A stretch of DNA of 64,000 nucleotides from Cyclobacteriaceae bacterium (GCA_027533395.1 JAPZUF010000013.1:19110-83109); one strand, 5' to 3'; positions 1-10,338 are shown, counted from the first letter of the stretch. Notes: generated from the letters alone by a model not told the origin. Made by a program: numbers and translations.

Positions 1-502
1 CATCACTTAAATCATTGAATGCAGCCTGATAAACACCTGATGCTGGATCTGCTTTTGGATTAAAGTTGTTCGGGTCTAATGTTTCTGTAAAAGGAACATC
101 ACCGAAATAATCTACCATCGACATTAGTGTGTAGGCTCTGAAAACTTTAGCCATAGCCGCATGGTATTCAAAGGTTCCCCTTTCCTCTTGCACTTGTTCA
201 AGGTATTGAACATCGTTCAAAATGTTAGCGTAAGCAGTTGTCCAAACACCATCAAAAGTAGTTGCTTGGTACGCATTCGGATAATTATTTCCAAACATGG
301 CAAGCATACGGGTATTGTCCATACCAAATTGGCTCATAGCCACGAAAAAATCAGCGAAATTTAATTGTACGCTGTTGAGCACGAAATCTGGATCTCCTTG
401 CTCAGTAGAAACCTCATTTGGGTTATCTAATAAATCTAACTCGCAAGATGTGGCCATCAATAGCCCCACAGCTGCTAAAAATATTTTAAACGTCTTCTTC
501 AT
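1..502 (-). CDS. SusD-like outer-membrane lipoprotein, N-terminal part (runs off window)
   Basis: The frame is open from an ATG at 500-502 to the left edge, giving the first 167 residues of a SusD/RagB-type protein. A lipoprotein signal ends in LLMATSC at about residue 20, so the mature protein should be anchored in the outer membrane and face outwards. The segments LNFADFF, YANILND and MVDYFGDVP are typical of the SusD N-terminal helical region and match the same places in the SusD at 5263-7080. It begins 16 bp after the SusC stop at 519, so the two form a SusC-SusD transport pair in which SusD caps the SusC barrel and captures ligand. The ligand cannot be read from the sequence. The C-terminal part lies outside the window. 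Confidence 0.9.
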   Translation of the reverse strand, partial: MKKTFKIFLAAVGLLMATSCELDLLDNPNEVSTEQGDPDFVLNSVQLNFADFFVAMSQFGMDNTRMLAMFGNNYPNAYQATTFDGVWTTAYANILNDVQYLEQVQEERGTFEYHAAMAKVFRAYTLMSMVDYFGDVPFTETLDPNNFNPKADPASGVYQAAFNDLSD

Positions 503-518
503 ATTATTGATGGTTTAC

Positions 519-3500
519 TTATAATGTGATACTTAAAGTTGCACCGTATCTTCTTGAGCTTGGACCTGTTAAGAAATCAAATCCTAAACCGTTACCAACA
601 CCAGTACTCAACACATCTGTATCAAAATTGATATGCTTAGGTGTATTGATGGCATTGAACCAAAGGTTCTGTCCAGATAAGCTTAGAGATACTTTCTTAA
701 ATGGTGTTTTAGAAACAAGGCTACTTGGTAAATTGTAGCTTAGAGAAATTTCTCTTAATCTGATTGTGGTTCCGTCATACATCTGAAGTTCTGATGCACC
801 AAAACCAACGTTGTCAAAATAGTAGTTAGATGATGTAATCTGAACAGTATTAGGGCTACCATCTGCCTGAACACCATCAAGGATGAAAGTGTTCTCACGG
901 GTTATATCTGTATCTTTAGTTACACCGCGACCAAGTAAAGAAGCGATTGTTGTAGAGTAGATATCACCACCATGTCTGTAATCTAATTGAGCTGACAAAG
1001 CAAAACCTTTCCAGCTTAAAGTGCTTATTAAAGCAGAAGTCCAGTCAGGATTAGGATTTCCAATAATTCCAATATCATCCGAAACAACATAGTTACCATC
1101 AGCACCAACCAATCTTTTTCCTGTGGAAGGTTCGCGTACTACAGTTGAGCCCAATATTACGTTGAAAGGTTGGTCTTCAATTGCAAAGTTACCCAAATTA
1201 GTAAAGGCACCACCTGGAACTTGTACTTGCGTTAAACCACTTCCAAGTTCTTCAACAAATGATCTGTACAAGCTAAAGTTGAAGGTAAGATCCCATTTTA
1301 GTTCGCCAGTTTGTACAGGCGTACCAGTTAATCCTAATTCAATACCTTTATTTGATATACGACCAACGTTAATATTGGTAACTGTAAATCCAGTTGATGG
1401 ATCCAATGGTGCAGCAGTTATTAAATCTTTTGTATCTCTGCTATACAAAGTTAAATCGATTCCTAATCTTTTGTTCAAGAATTGTGCTTCGATACCAATT
1501 TCAGTTTCTTCTTGCAATTCAGGTTTTAAATTAGGGTTACCTAAGAAATTTGATACTGAGTTTGAAGTTACAACAGTACCATCTTGTCTGATAAAACCTC
1601 TAGCACTAGAACCTAAAAAGTTTCTTGTGTTGTAAGGTGTAGGGAAACCAGCAGAAGTGGCGTAACCAGCTCTGATTTTGATATAGTTTAATACATCAGA
1701 CTCTAATCCAAACGCTGTTGTTGGAATGAAAGAAGCACTCACGCTTGGATAAAATATACTGTTGTTATTTTCTTCAACTGTAGATGCCCAATCCTGACGA
1801 CCTGAGATGTTTAAGTAAACATAATCTTTATATCCAGCTGAGAAAGATCCATACAATCCGTAACGATTGAACTCTTGGTTATACTGTAAGCTAACACCCG
1901 TAAAACTGTTAATGCCAGATTGTGTACGGAAGTTATCGTGATTAATTAAACCAAATACAACCTGATCTGAGCTTTCGATACCATTTTGTTTGTACTCATC
2001 CAAGCGAGCATTTGCACCAATAGTAGCCGTAAATGAAATGTCTTGACCAAAAGTTGTGCTGTAGTTTCCAATCAAGTCATGGTTCCATATGGTGTTTTCA
2101 ATAAATACTGAGCGATACAAACCAATTGGGATGTTTGGACCACCTCTATTAACAATATATTCTTGCGTTCCTGAGTAGGTATCTAAACCTGTTCTATAAC
2201 TGAAATTGAGTTTATCATTTGCTTTGAAAACAAACAAGTTGCTACCCTGAAAGCGTTTTACATCATCTGTTTGGGCGGTATACTTGGCAGTCCAGCGTGG
2301 GTTTTGAATGTCGTTACCGCTACGGTAATAAACACTTCTTCCATCTGGAGCTTCAAAAGGTAAACCCATTAAATCAATTGATCTTGGTGTATACAGAACA
2401 TCACCAAAAATAGAAACAGCACTTGATACAGAACCACTACCTAAGCCTGCTGAAATTGGCGGAGAATCAACCTCTGTGCTAGCAAAGTTAAAGCTGGTCT
2501 GCATTGAGAATTTCTTAGATAACTCAGAATTAATACCTAATCCCAAGTTTCTCTTTTTTAATTCATTGCCAGGGATAAAACCTTCTTCATTTGTGCCGGA
2601 GAATGTTGCGTTGTAGCTTGTTTTCTCATTACCACCACCAACTGTTATGGATGTATTTCTTACACCACCTTGTTGAAAAAATCGGTTATTGTCATACGCT
2701 TTGTATTGATACCTAGCTCCTTGAAATTCTGGGAAGGCTGCTAATAAACTTGCATCGCTGAATCTAGAGTAAGGGTGATCAACTGTACCGTCTGCTGCAA
2801 TACCAGCTGCACCTCTAGTATCAAATCGAGGACCCCAGTTCGAGAAAAAGAAACCAAAGTTTTGTTGGAAACCATTTCCATAGTTATCCTGATAGTTTGG
2901 TAGAGATGCTATTTCATTAACGAAATAAGATTGGGTAAGATCAACTGATAGTTTTTCCTTTTTCTTCGTTACATTTTTTGTTGTGATAACAATTACACCA
3001 TTTCGTCCTTGTTCACCATAAAGCACAGCTGCGGAAAGACCTTTCAATACATCAACACGCTCGATGTTATTGGGATCCAAATCCAAGAAACGAGAAGATG
3101 CTACTTGATTTCCAGACGCAAAATCTGCACCAGGGGTATTTGTGTCAGAGTTAAACGGAACGCCATCTACAACAAATAAAGGTTGCTTGCTACCAGAAAT
3201 AGTAGTGTAACCGCGAATGATAATGTTCGTACCAGTTCCGGATGTACCACCTGTAGAGGTTATATTTACTCCGGGCACTTTACCGTTTAGAATACGAGCT
3301 ACATCCGTTTCTGGCTTTTGAGTAAGTGTGTTCCCAGAAACACTGGCCACAGCATATCCAACTGCTCTTTTTTCTTGTTGAATGCCTTGTGCTGTTACAA
3401 CAACTTCTGTTAACTGTGTAACATCAAGTGTTAAAGCAACATCAATTACTGTTCTCTCTCCAACAACTATTTCCTCGGTGCGAAGACCGATAAATGAGAA

Positions 3501-3716
3501 AACAATTGCGCTGTTGGCACTTGGTACAGAAAGTTTAAAGTTACCGTCAGAGTCGGTAACAGTTCCATTGGTTGTTCCTTTAACAACCACGTTAACTCCC
3601 GGTAGAGCTGTTCCATCTTCAGCAGATGTAACCCGTCCTGACACGGTTCGTTCCTGGGCCCACGATATAGAAAACGTGAGCACCACTGCACTGCATAGCA
3701 GTAGAAACTTCTTCAT
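519..3716 (-). CDS. SusC/RagA-type TonB-linked outer-membrane transporter
   Basis: A 1065-residue TonB-dependent transporter of the SusC family. A signal peptide ends near SWAQ at residue 20. It is followed by a CarboxypepD-regulatory-like domain (about 24-105, containing GTALPGVNVVVKG), a TonB plug (about 110-235, containing the family-typical LFVVDGVPF and VLKGLSAAVLYG) and a beta-barrel to the C-terminus. Length and layout are normal for SusC. It should import large ligands, such as oligosaccharides or peptides, with the SusD at 1-502. It is closely related to the interrupted SusC at 7090-10320, with similar signal peptide, domain order and C-terminus. No glycoside hydrolase or peptidase gene lies beside it, so the substrate is unknown. 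The start ATG at 3716 is fixed by the signal peptide and by the paralogue. Confidence 0.95.
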   Translation of the reverse strand: MKKFLLLCSAVVLTFSISWAQERTVSGRVTSAEDGTALPGVNVVVKGTTNGTVTDSDGNFKLSVPSANSAIVFSFIGLRTEEIVVGERTVIDVALTLDVTQLTEVVVTAQGIQQEKRAVGYAVASVSGNTLTQKPETDVARILNGKVPGVNITSTGGTSGTGTNIIIRGYTTISGSKQPLFVVDGVPFNSDTNTPGADFASGNQVASSRFLDLDPNNIERVDVLKGLSAAVLYGEQGRNGVIVITTKNVTKKKEKLSVDLTQSYFVNEIASLPNYQDNYGNGFQQNFGFFFSNWGPRFDTRGAAGIAADGTVDHPYSRFSDASLLAAFPEFQGARYQYKAYDNNRFFQQGGVRNTSITVGGGNEKTSYNATFSGTNEEGFIPGNELKKRNLGLGINSELSKKFSMQTSFNFASTEVDSPPISAGLGSGSVSSAVSIFGDVLYTPRSIDLMGLPFEAPDGRSVYYRSGNDIQNPRWTAKYTAQTDDVKRFQGSNLFVFKANDKLNFSYRTGLDTYSGTQEYIVNRGGPNIPIGLYRSVFIENTIWNHDLIGNYSTTFGQDISFTATIGANARLDEYKQNGIESSDQVVFGLINHDNFRTQSGINSFTGVSLQYNQEFNRYGLYGSFSAGYKDYVYLNISGRQDWASTVEENNNSIFYPSVSASFIPTTAFGLESDVLNYIKIRAGYATSAGFPTPYNTRNFLGSSARGFIRQDGTVVTSNSVSNFLGNPNLKPELQEETEIGIEAQFLNKRLGIDLTLYSRDTKDLITAAPLDPSTGFTVTNINVGRISNKGIELGLTGTPVQTGELKWDLTFNFSLYRSFVEELGSGLTQVQVPGGAFTNLGNFAIEDQPFNVILGSTVVREPSTGKRLVGADGNYVVSDDIGIIGNPNPDWTSALISTLSWKGFALSAQLDYRHGGDIYSTTIASLLGRGVTKDTDITRENTFILDGVQADGSPNTVQITSSNYYFDNVGFGASELQMYDGTTIRLREISLSYNLPSSLVSKTPFKKVSLSLSGQNLWFNAINTPKHINFDTDVLSTGVGNGLGFDFLTGPSSRRYGATLSITL

Positions 3717-3734
3717 AGGTTTAGGTTTAGGTTT
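3717..3734 (-). repeat. Three tandem AAACCT hexamers abutting the susC start codon
   Basis: Read on the minus strand, three perfect copies of AAACCT lie directly before the ATG at 3716. The paralogous susC at 10320 has the same arrangement with one substitution (AAACCT, AAACTT, AAACCT at 10321-10338). No Shine-Dalgarno sequence is visible, so this may be the translation-initiation leader. Short tandem hexamers can also change copy number by slippage. Confidence 0.6.
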
Positions 3735-3753
3735 ATTTTAAAGCCCTAATATA

Positions 3754-3770
3754 ATCCTATAAAGTCCAAA
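3754..3770 (-). promoter_or_regulatory. Candidate susC promoter/start-site element shared by both susC genes
   Basis: On the minus strand this reads TTTGGACTTTATAGGAT, 37 nt upstream of the ATG. The susC at 10320 has TTTGAACTTTATAGGAT at 10411-10427, 16 of 17 bases identical, while most surrounding bases differ. The leading TTTG, preceded by TTAT here, is one base from the Bacteroidota -7 consensus TAnnTTTG, so the block would cover the -7 end through the transcription start. No clear -33 TTTG is seen at the usual distance. This is inference from conservation. Confidence 0.5.
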
Positions 3771-3887
3771 ATAAAATATTGTTTGAGCTATTTGTAGTAA
3801 AATTATAATTGGGAGTTACTCCATTTTGTGGTAGTAATACTTTTAACTGAATTAAAATGAACTTATAATCAAGAAGTTAATGGCTGG

Positions 3888-3921
3888 TAAAAAAAATAGC
3901 TGACCGTTAGGTCAGCTATTT
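3888..3921 (-). terminator. Rho-independent terminator after the SusD/lipoprotein operon
   Basis: A perfect 12-bp stem (AAATAGCTGACC at 3894-3905 and its complement at 3910-3921) with a 4-nt loop. On the minus strand it is followed by eight T residues. It lies 24 bp after the stop of the lipoprotein gene at 3945, so it should end the transcript that begins at the interrupted susC and separate it from the next susC. Confidence 0.85.
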
Positions 3922-3944
3922 AAAAATTTAACTTTTTTGAACAA

Positions 3945-5252
3945 TTATAACTTGGTGAGTTTCAAATAAACTCTTCTTGTCCATGTACAATAACCGTTTC
4001 TTCTACCATATTCATCGGCATCATCATCAACTGCTATAAAGAAAACATCTCCAGGTGTTAAACCATTTGAGCCTGTTAAATACATACCACGGTTAGGTAA
4101 AACTCCATCTGGTAAGAAGGCACCCAAATCAGTTGTTGCTGGATTGTTACCTGCAGCAGTCGATCCAAAAATACCTGCAATCGGTGTTACCCAATACAAA
4201 CCACGTTCTGCACTACAATCTGCACCAGTATCTTGCAATTGAACAAATACGGTACCTCTTGCGCCAGTTTGCGCAGCTGCCGGTGCATAAGCTGTTGTAA
4301 GTGCTGCTGTAACGTTTGCTGCTGCCTGACCAGCCAATGGGTCGGCTTGTTCAAAGTTCAATAGCATACGAGAAGTTTGACCACGGTACGTAACATCTAG
4401 CTCTCTTTGAGTAGATAAGCCACCTGCCGGTGCCGACAAGGTTACGGTTTGACCGCTTTCAAACAATTCTTCGCGCATATAAGCTGGGAAGGATGATGCA
4501 TGAATACCTACAGAATGGTTAGGCGACCAAATTGCAATTTGATCGAGTCTGTAAGTACCAACATAAGATCCAACAGGAAGCGAGCGCAATGCCATTGTAA
4601 ACTGGAATGGTGAGCTGTAGTATTGACCACCTGTGATATTGGCTGTCATATTTGCTTGAGCCGGGATAGAACCTTGTGGATTATTTACAGTGTACTTGGT
4701 TCCATCTTTCATCACGATTTGCCAGCGATAAACAATTTGATCTCCAGCTAAAACAGAGCCAGCACCAGGGAAAGAGATTTTTCTGGCTAATGATGTCCAG
4801 AATTCTGTTCCTGTTTGGGTAGGAGCTGTAGCCAATGCTGTAAGGGTTTCAGCATAAGTAATTCTGATAGTTGCTCTTTTGTACTCAGAATAGGTAGGTT
4901 CTGGCACATCTTCGAACAAACCAGCAGCATCTATTTCTCTTATGAATACTTCGTCTGTTAAACCTTGCTCAATTAATGTACCGGTTGTCTTTCTGAAAGA
5001 AGCATAGAAGTTGATGGATTCTAATAGATTACCACCTTCTCTGTCAACGATTTCAAATTCTGTTTCGAAACCAGTGTCGTTCGTGTTGGCGTTCAAATCG
5101 ATTACGTTGCTTGCAATGCTATACATTCTTAAGTAGGCAGCAAACTCACGATCGTTAAATGGCAAAGGATATAAACTTTCGTCTCGGCAAGATGTAACAC
5201 CCACGAGCACTACGGCTAGTATCCAATAATATTTTTTCAATTTCATAATCAT
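3945..5252 (-). CDS. SusCD-associated lipoprotein of unknown function
   Basis: A 435-residue protein with a lipoprotein signal (hydrophobic stretch ending in VGVTSC at about residue 22). It lies 10 bp downstream of a susD and is followed by a strong terminator, so it is the third gene of a susC-susD-lipoprotein operon. In such loci the extra lipoprotein (SusE/SusF-like position) is normally a surface ligand-binding or accessory protein of the transporter. I do not recognise a specific domain. The C-terminal half is rich in small residues, has two acidic patches (a VDDDADEYG stretch near the end) and contains cysteines at the conserved-looking DCSAERG and GYCTW. It has two candidate starts, ATG at 5252 or at 5246; the second leaves a cleaner signal peptide. 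Operon membership is well supported; function is not. Confidence 0.85.
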   Translation of the reverse strand: MIMKLKKYYWILAVVLVGVTSCRDESLYPLPFNDREFAAYLRMYSIASNVIDLNANTNDTGFETEFEIVDREGGNLLESINFYASFRKTTGTLIEQGLTDEVFIREIDAAGLFEDVPEPTYSEYKRATIRITYAETLTALATAPTQTGTEFWTSLARKISFPGAGSVLAGDQIVYRWQIVMKDGTKYTVNNPQGSIPAQANMTANITGGQYYSSPFQFTMALRSLPVGSYVGTYRLDQIAIWSPNHSVGIHASSFPAYMREELFESGQTVTLSAPAGGLSTQRELDVTYRGQTSRMLLNFEQADPLAGQAAANVTAALTTAYAPAAAQTGARGTVFVQLQDTGADCSAERGLYWVTPIAGIFGSTAAGNNPATTDLGAFLPDGVLPNRGMYLTGSNGLTPGDVFFIAVDDDADEYGRRNGYCTWTRRVYLKLTKL

Positions 5253-5262
5253 GGATTTTGAA

Positions 5263-7080
5263 TTAATAGTCTAAGTTGGTGGTTGTGTTATCCCAGAAAA
5301 CTCTACCTTCTAGGTTTGCTTTCTGCTCGGCATTTGCATTTCGTGCCTCATATACAACTGGATACCAGAAAGTTCTAGGGAACTTACCCGGATTAACAGC
5401 AATAGCTGGTTGCATGCCTCTAGGGAATCCTGTTCTTCTGATTAAGTTGTAGGCTTCAATTCCATTTCCGAATAATGCAACCCAATATTCACGGGCAACT
5501 AAGTTCATCAATTCATCAGTACCTTGTGCAACTGTTGGGTCGTACCCCAATGGGTTAGCACTTGGGCTAGTATCAACTAACGTTAATGCTCTATTTACAT
5601 AGTCAGTAACAGATGCAGTAAATGCAGTATTGTCGTGACCAGTAAAAGCCTGAATTGTGGCAGATTGCGTAGGTGATGGACCAAAACCATTAGAACCATA
5701 AGTTCCGTTAATAGCCCAATCTCTTACATCAGCAATTGAATTTCTGATTCCATTTTCGAATTGTGTTCTAGCGGCACCTTCAAAAGCGCCAGGCAACGTT
5801 AGATACAAATCCGCTTCTGCCAACATAAAATTAACGAATGAGCGCATCATGATGGGCTGGATACCTGCACCTCTCATACTGTTTGCTGGTGTTGATGCAT
5901 TAGAAACAGGTAAACCATTGTTAGCATCGAAACGACCACCAACCGGGTAAGCACCCCATGTTGTTCTTAATAAACCATCTGGTGGAATACCTTGAGGATC
6001 AACATGGTCTCTTCCCCAATAACCTGATCCTGTAGGATAGCAGAAAGTACGCGTCCAAGCTGCGTTTGTTGCGTTTCTGTCAATCGCAGGCGGGAAACCA
6101 CCAGGTCCAGCTACAGGTCCAGTGGTAGGATAATGAGCAGGTATTTGTTCTAATATACAACGGATGTTGTTAGGGTTCGCATTATTAGCTGTTGTTTGGC
6201 GATAGAAGTAATAGCGCATGCGTGGATCTTGCACGTTATAGCCCCAGTTCATTTGCCACATGAGGTAATTGGCGATATAATCGTTAGCACCAGTTAACCA
6301 GTTGTTAATCCAACGAGGATGACGAGAATCAGGGTCAGCTGCATTGGTTGCATATCTAAAAACAAAATTCTGATTTTGCGCTGTAATTAAACCTCCAGGA
6401 TGGTTCAAAACATTTGTAATGCTATCTCTGGCGCCATTCGCATTTATTAACCTTAAGTTTAAGAATGCTTTCAACTTAACAGAGTTAACAAAACGTATCC
6501 AGTTTGCACCTGAGCCACCATAATAAAAATCGAATGCTGTAGCGCCTGAAGGATTAGGTGCTAAGTTAAAGTTAGCTCTGGCATCATTCAACAGTTCGAT
6601 GGCTTTATCGTATAAGCTGTCCATTTCATCGGCATTCGGATTTGGATTAGTTAAACCGCTAAACGATTCAGAATAAGGAACATTGCCAAAGTAATCTACT
6701 AATGTGAGTAGCACATATGCTTCTATGGCTTGGGCAATAGCAAGGTGCCTTGTAAGTCCTTGTGCTTCAGCAATAGGCTTTAATACATAAATATCATTTA
6801 GAATATTAGCATAAGCATTATTCCACAAACCATCGAATGCAGTAGGTGTATTGGTGTTAGGATAATCAGCACCGCCTGAATTCTGCATACGAGTCATTTG
6901 CATACCAAATGTACTTGCATTATTAAAGAAGGCAGCAAAGTTGATTTGGATACGATTCAAAATTAACGTTGGGTTAATTTGATCAAGTCGAATTGAGTTG
7001 GGATCGTCTTGTAATTCTAAATTACAGGATGATGCCACCACTATTGTTAACGTTAGAACTATATATTTTAAAAATTTCAT
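5263..7080 (-). CDS. SusD/RagB-type nutrient-binding outer-membrane lipoprotein
   Basis: A 605-residue SusD-family protein with a lipoprotein signal ending in VVASSC (about residue 19). The N-terminal region contains NRIQINFAAFFNN, YANILNDIYVLKPI and LTLVDYFGNVPYSE, which are characteristic of the SusD fold with its TPR-like helices. The C-terminal region has EYWVALFGNGIEAYNLIRRTGFP, also typical of this family. It is predicted to sit on the cell surface and work as the lid of the SusC encoded 9 bp upstream. Because that SusC has an internal stop codon, this SusD may currently lack its cognate transporter, unless the stop is read through, is a sequencing error, or the SusC at 519-3716 substitutes. 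It resembles the partial SusD at 1-502 in its N-terminal third. Confidence 0.95.
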   Translation of the reverse strand: MKFLKYIVLTLTIVVASSCNLELQDDPNSIRLDQINPTLILNRIQINFAAFFNNASTFGMQMTRMQNSGGADYPNTNTPTAFDGLWNNAYANILNDIYVLKPIAEAQGLTRHLAIAQAIEAYVLLTLVDYFGNVPYSESFSGLTNPNPNADEMDSLYDKAIELLNDARANFNLAPNPSGATAFDFYYGGSGANWIRFVNSVKLKAFLNLRLINANGARDSITNVLNHPGGLITAQNQNFVFRYATNAADPDSRHPRWINNWLTGANDYIANYLMWQMNWGYNVQDPRMRYYFYRQTTANNANPNNIRCILEQIPAHYPTTGPVAGPGGFPPAIDRNATNAAWTRTFCYPTGSGYWGRDHVDPQGIPPDGLLRTTWGAYPVGGRFDANNGLPVSNASTPANSMRGAGIQPIMMRSFVNFMLAEADLYLTLPGAFEGAARTQFENGIRNSIADVRDWAINGTYGSNGFGPSPTQSATIQAFTGHDNTAFTASVTDYVNRALTLVDTSPSANPLGYDPTVAQGTDELMNLVAREYWVALFGNGIEAYNLIRRTGFPRGMQPAIAVNPGKFPRTFWYPVVYEARNANAEQKANLEGRVFWDNTTTNLDY

Positions 7081-7089
7081 AAGCTTCGT

Positions 7090-10000
7090 TTAAAAAGTTA
7101 GACGTAAAGCTACACCGTATCTGCGGGCACTAGGACCGGTCAAATAATCAAATCCGTTACCGTTACCCACACCTGTACTCAACACTTCAGGGTCGAAGTT
7201 CACATTCTTAGGAACGTTTACTGAGTTGAACCAAAGGTTGTTTCCATTAATCTGTATAGATGCAGACTTAATTGGCGTCTTAGATAACCAAGTCTTAGGC
7301 AATTGATAGCTAAGTGAAATTTCTCTCAAACGAATATTAGTTGCATCAAAGATGGCTGTTTCATCAATTCCATTGAACTGTGTATTAAAACCATAATCTG
7401 AAGCTGTAATAGCAATATCATTTTTAATGAAACCATCAGCCACACCATCATTATCATCAGCAACTGCAACTTGTCTTACACCTGGTAAAATATAAGCTTG
7501 ATCAAGAGGATTGTTTCCTTCTTCTACTACACCACGACCTAATGTTGCTGAAGGTGTAGATGCGTACATATCGCCTCCATGACGGTAATCAATTTGTACC
7601 ATTAAAGAAAATCCTTTATAAGAAAAAGTATTGATAAAAGAGGAGGTCCAATCTGGGTTAGGATTACCAATTATTCTTAGAATAGGATCAACAGCATATA
7701 AACCATCACTGTTACGTACTATTCTCTCACCACTTGGCGATCGTAACGCTGCAGTACCAATGATTACACCATAGGGTTGGTTAGCAACAGCAAAGTTACC
7801 TCTGTTTGTAAAACCACTGATTAATACATTTTCTAGCGAAGATCCAAGATCGGTAACTTCAGGGCGCAATACTGTAAAATTGAAGGTTGCATCCCACATA
7901 AAATCTCCCAGCTTGAGAGGTTGTCCTGAGATTGCCAATTCAATTCCTTTGTTTACTAAGGCACCAACGTTGGTTAAAGTTAAATTATAACCTGTAGAAG
8001 GATCAAGTGGTGTATCTGTAATTAAGTCTCTTGTGCTTTTGTTAAATGCAGAGAAGTCAACAGTTAATCTGTCGTTTAGTAATCTAGCTTCTACACCAAT
8101 TTCTACCTCGCGAATCAGCTCTGGCTTTAAGTTTGGATTTCCTAAGAAGTTTGATACTTCATTGGTACCAATAGGAGAACCTGTTAAGTCCAAGTAATCG
8201 CGTGAGTTACCCAAGGCAAAAGTTCTTGTTCCATATGCACGTGGTGCAAAACCAGCAGATGTACCATATCCAAGTCTTACTTTCAAGTAACTAAGTGTTG
8301 ATGACTTCAAATTGTCGAATGCATCGGTAGGAACAAATGCTACGCTGGCACTAGGATAGAAGATAGAGTTATTTGCTTTTTCTAAAGTAGATGTCCAGTC
8401 GTTACGACCTGCCAACGTTAAGAATAAATAATCCTTATAATCTAATTGTGTACTAATGTAAACACCCATACGTTGTTCTTCGCTGGTTGTATTTAATATT
8501 CTACCACCGAAAGCCACGCTTCTTGATGAAGCAGTAGAGAAGTTAAAGTGTCTGAATAAGCCAAACACACCTTGGTTTTCTGAATATAAACCATCGCGCT
8601 CGAAGGTATCGTTACGCGCGTTGAAACCAATCAAACCAACAAAGTTTAAATCGCTGTTAATTTCCTTAGAAACATTGAGGCGGAAATCATGGTTGATAAT
8701 TGTATTCTTGATATCCTGTGTTTGGTAAATACCATTGATTACGTTTGGACCTTGAACACCACCACGATTGAATTTTCTTTCTTGGAATTCATTATAAGTA
8801 TCGAAACCAAAAGCATAAGTTAAGCTAAACATGTCGTTAATGTCGTAGCTAAAACTTGCTGAATTAAAGAAACGATTAGTTAAGCTTGATTCATTGTAAT
8901 TTTTGGCAGCCCACAGCGGATTGATGATATCGTTACCACCTCTGTAGAAAATACTTCACTCGCCATTAGGTGTTGCGAAAGGCCAGCTGTAAATATCCAC
9001 ATCACGTGGCGTATATAAAAATTGACCGTAGATAGAGGGTACACCACCAAAAGTAGCACCACCACCAGTAGCGGCATTTAGAGGAGGAGTTGCAACATCT
9101 GTTCGGGTAAAAATAAATGAGTTTTTAAAGGTTAATTTTTTGGTTAAGGCAGCATTGATTCCAGCACTTAAATTGAATCTGGTTAAATCATTGCCTGGTA
9201 CAAATCCTTCTTCGTCAGCATAACCAACTGAACCATTGAACCCAACTTTTTCATTTCCACCAGTAAATGAAATTGATGTGTTGCTAACAAAGCCTCTTCT
9301 AAAGAAGTCTTTAATAGTTGGAGCTGCTTCGTAAGGAATTCTCTGAAAGAAGTATTCAGGATAAGCGTTTAACAAGGCAGCATCACTACTAAACTGGTAA
9401 GGATGACCCAATGAATCAATTTCACTAAACTCCGGACCCCAGTTACTAAAAAACGGACCCGCTAAACCTTGAAACCCATTACCCCACTTGCTCTGAAATT
9501 TGGGTAGAGAAGCAATTTCTGTTACAGCAAAGTTTTGTGAAAGCGTAATTTCTGAATTTTGAGATTTACCACGACCACTTTTGGTTGTGATTACAACCAC
9601 ACCGTTTCTTCCTTGGTCACCATAAGTAACTGTTGCCGCTAAACCTTTTAATACGTTGATAGAAGCAATGTTATTCGGATCTAAATCCAAGAAACGGCTT
9701 GTTGCTGTTGCAGCACCACCCGTTGTAAAATCAGAACCATTATTAGTAGCTGAACTAAAGGGTACACCATCCACCACAAATAAAGGTTGTGTGTTACCAG
9801 AAACAGAGCTATAACCACGAATCTGAATGTTGGTTGCAGAACCTGACGTACCACCAGTAGGTGTAATGTTCACCCCAGGAACTTTGCCCTGTAAAATTCT
9901 CCCTAAATCGTTTTGCGGTCTTGCTGCAATTGAACTTTCGTTAACAGAAGATACAGCATAACCTAAAGCTTTCTTATCCCTAGCTATACCTTGTGCCGTT

Positions 10001-10320
10001 ACCACCACTTCCGAAAGCTGTGTTACGTCTAACGAAAGAGAAACATCAACAACTGCTCTATCTCCAATTTCTACCTCAGATGTTTTGAGGCCGATAAATG
10101 AAAAAACTAACGCTCCGCCACCAGATGGCACTGTTAGTCTGTAGTTACCATCAGCATCGGTAACAGTTCCGTTGGTTGTCCCTTTTACAACCACGTTCAC
10201 ACCCGGTAAGGCGGTTCCATCCTCTGTGGAGGTAACCCGTCCTGATACCGTGCGTTCTTGCGCTAACGTGTAGGAATACACGAAAGCAAGCATACTGCAC
10301 AGCAGTAAAAACTTCTTCAT
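7090..10320 (-). pseudogene. SusC/RagA-type TonB-linked transporter interrupted by an in-frame TGA
   Basis: Two adjacent reading frames (10320-8956 and the rest down to 7090) are in the same frame and together form one full SusC of about 1076 residues. They are separated only by a TGA at 8956-8958, codon 455. Translation across the stop continues smoothly: PFATPNGE, stop, SIFYRGGNDIINPLW. This aligns with PFEAPDGRSVYYRSGND in the paralogue at 519-3716. The N-terminal part has a signal peptide, a CarboxypepD-like domain, the plug and the start of the barrel; the second part is the rest of the barrel to a normal C-terminus (YGVALRLTF). The start is set at ATG 10320 (MKKFLLLCS) by match to the paralogue; the longer frame to 10398 adds unconserved residues. 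No other damage is visible, so the event is recent, a sequencing error, or a read-through site. It is the first gene of an operon with the SusD (9 bp away) and the lipoprotein. Confidence 0.85.
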
Positions 10321-10338
10321 AGGTTTAAGTTTAGGTTT
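10321..10338 (-). repeat. AAACCT-type hexamer repeat before the interrupted susC
   Basis: Minus-strand hexamers AAACCT, AAACTT, AAACCT directly precede the ATG at 10320, mirroring the perfect triple repeat before the other susC. The shared leader supports 10320 as the real start rather than the upstream ATG at 10398. Confidence 0.55.

Noticed and set aside
1123..1635. Open plus-strand frame of 170 codons inside susC
   Set aside because: It is the reverse complement of conserved SusC sequence and has no independent motif; the same applies to other long antisense frames in nrdA, polA, aspS and the OmpA genes.
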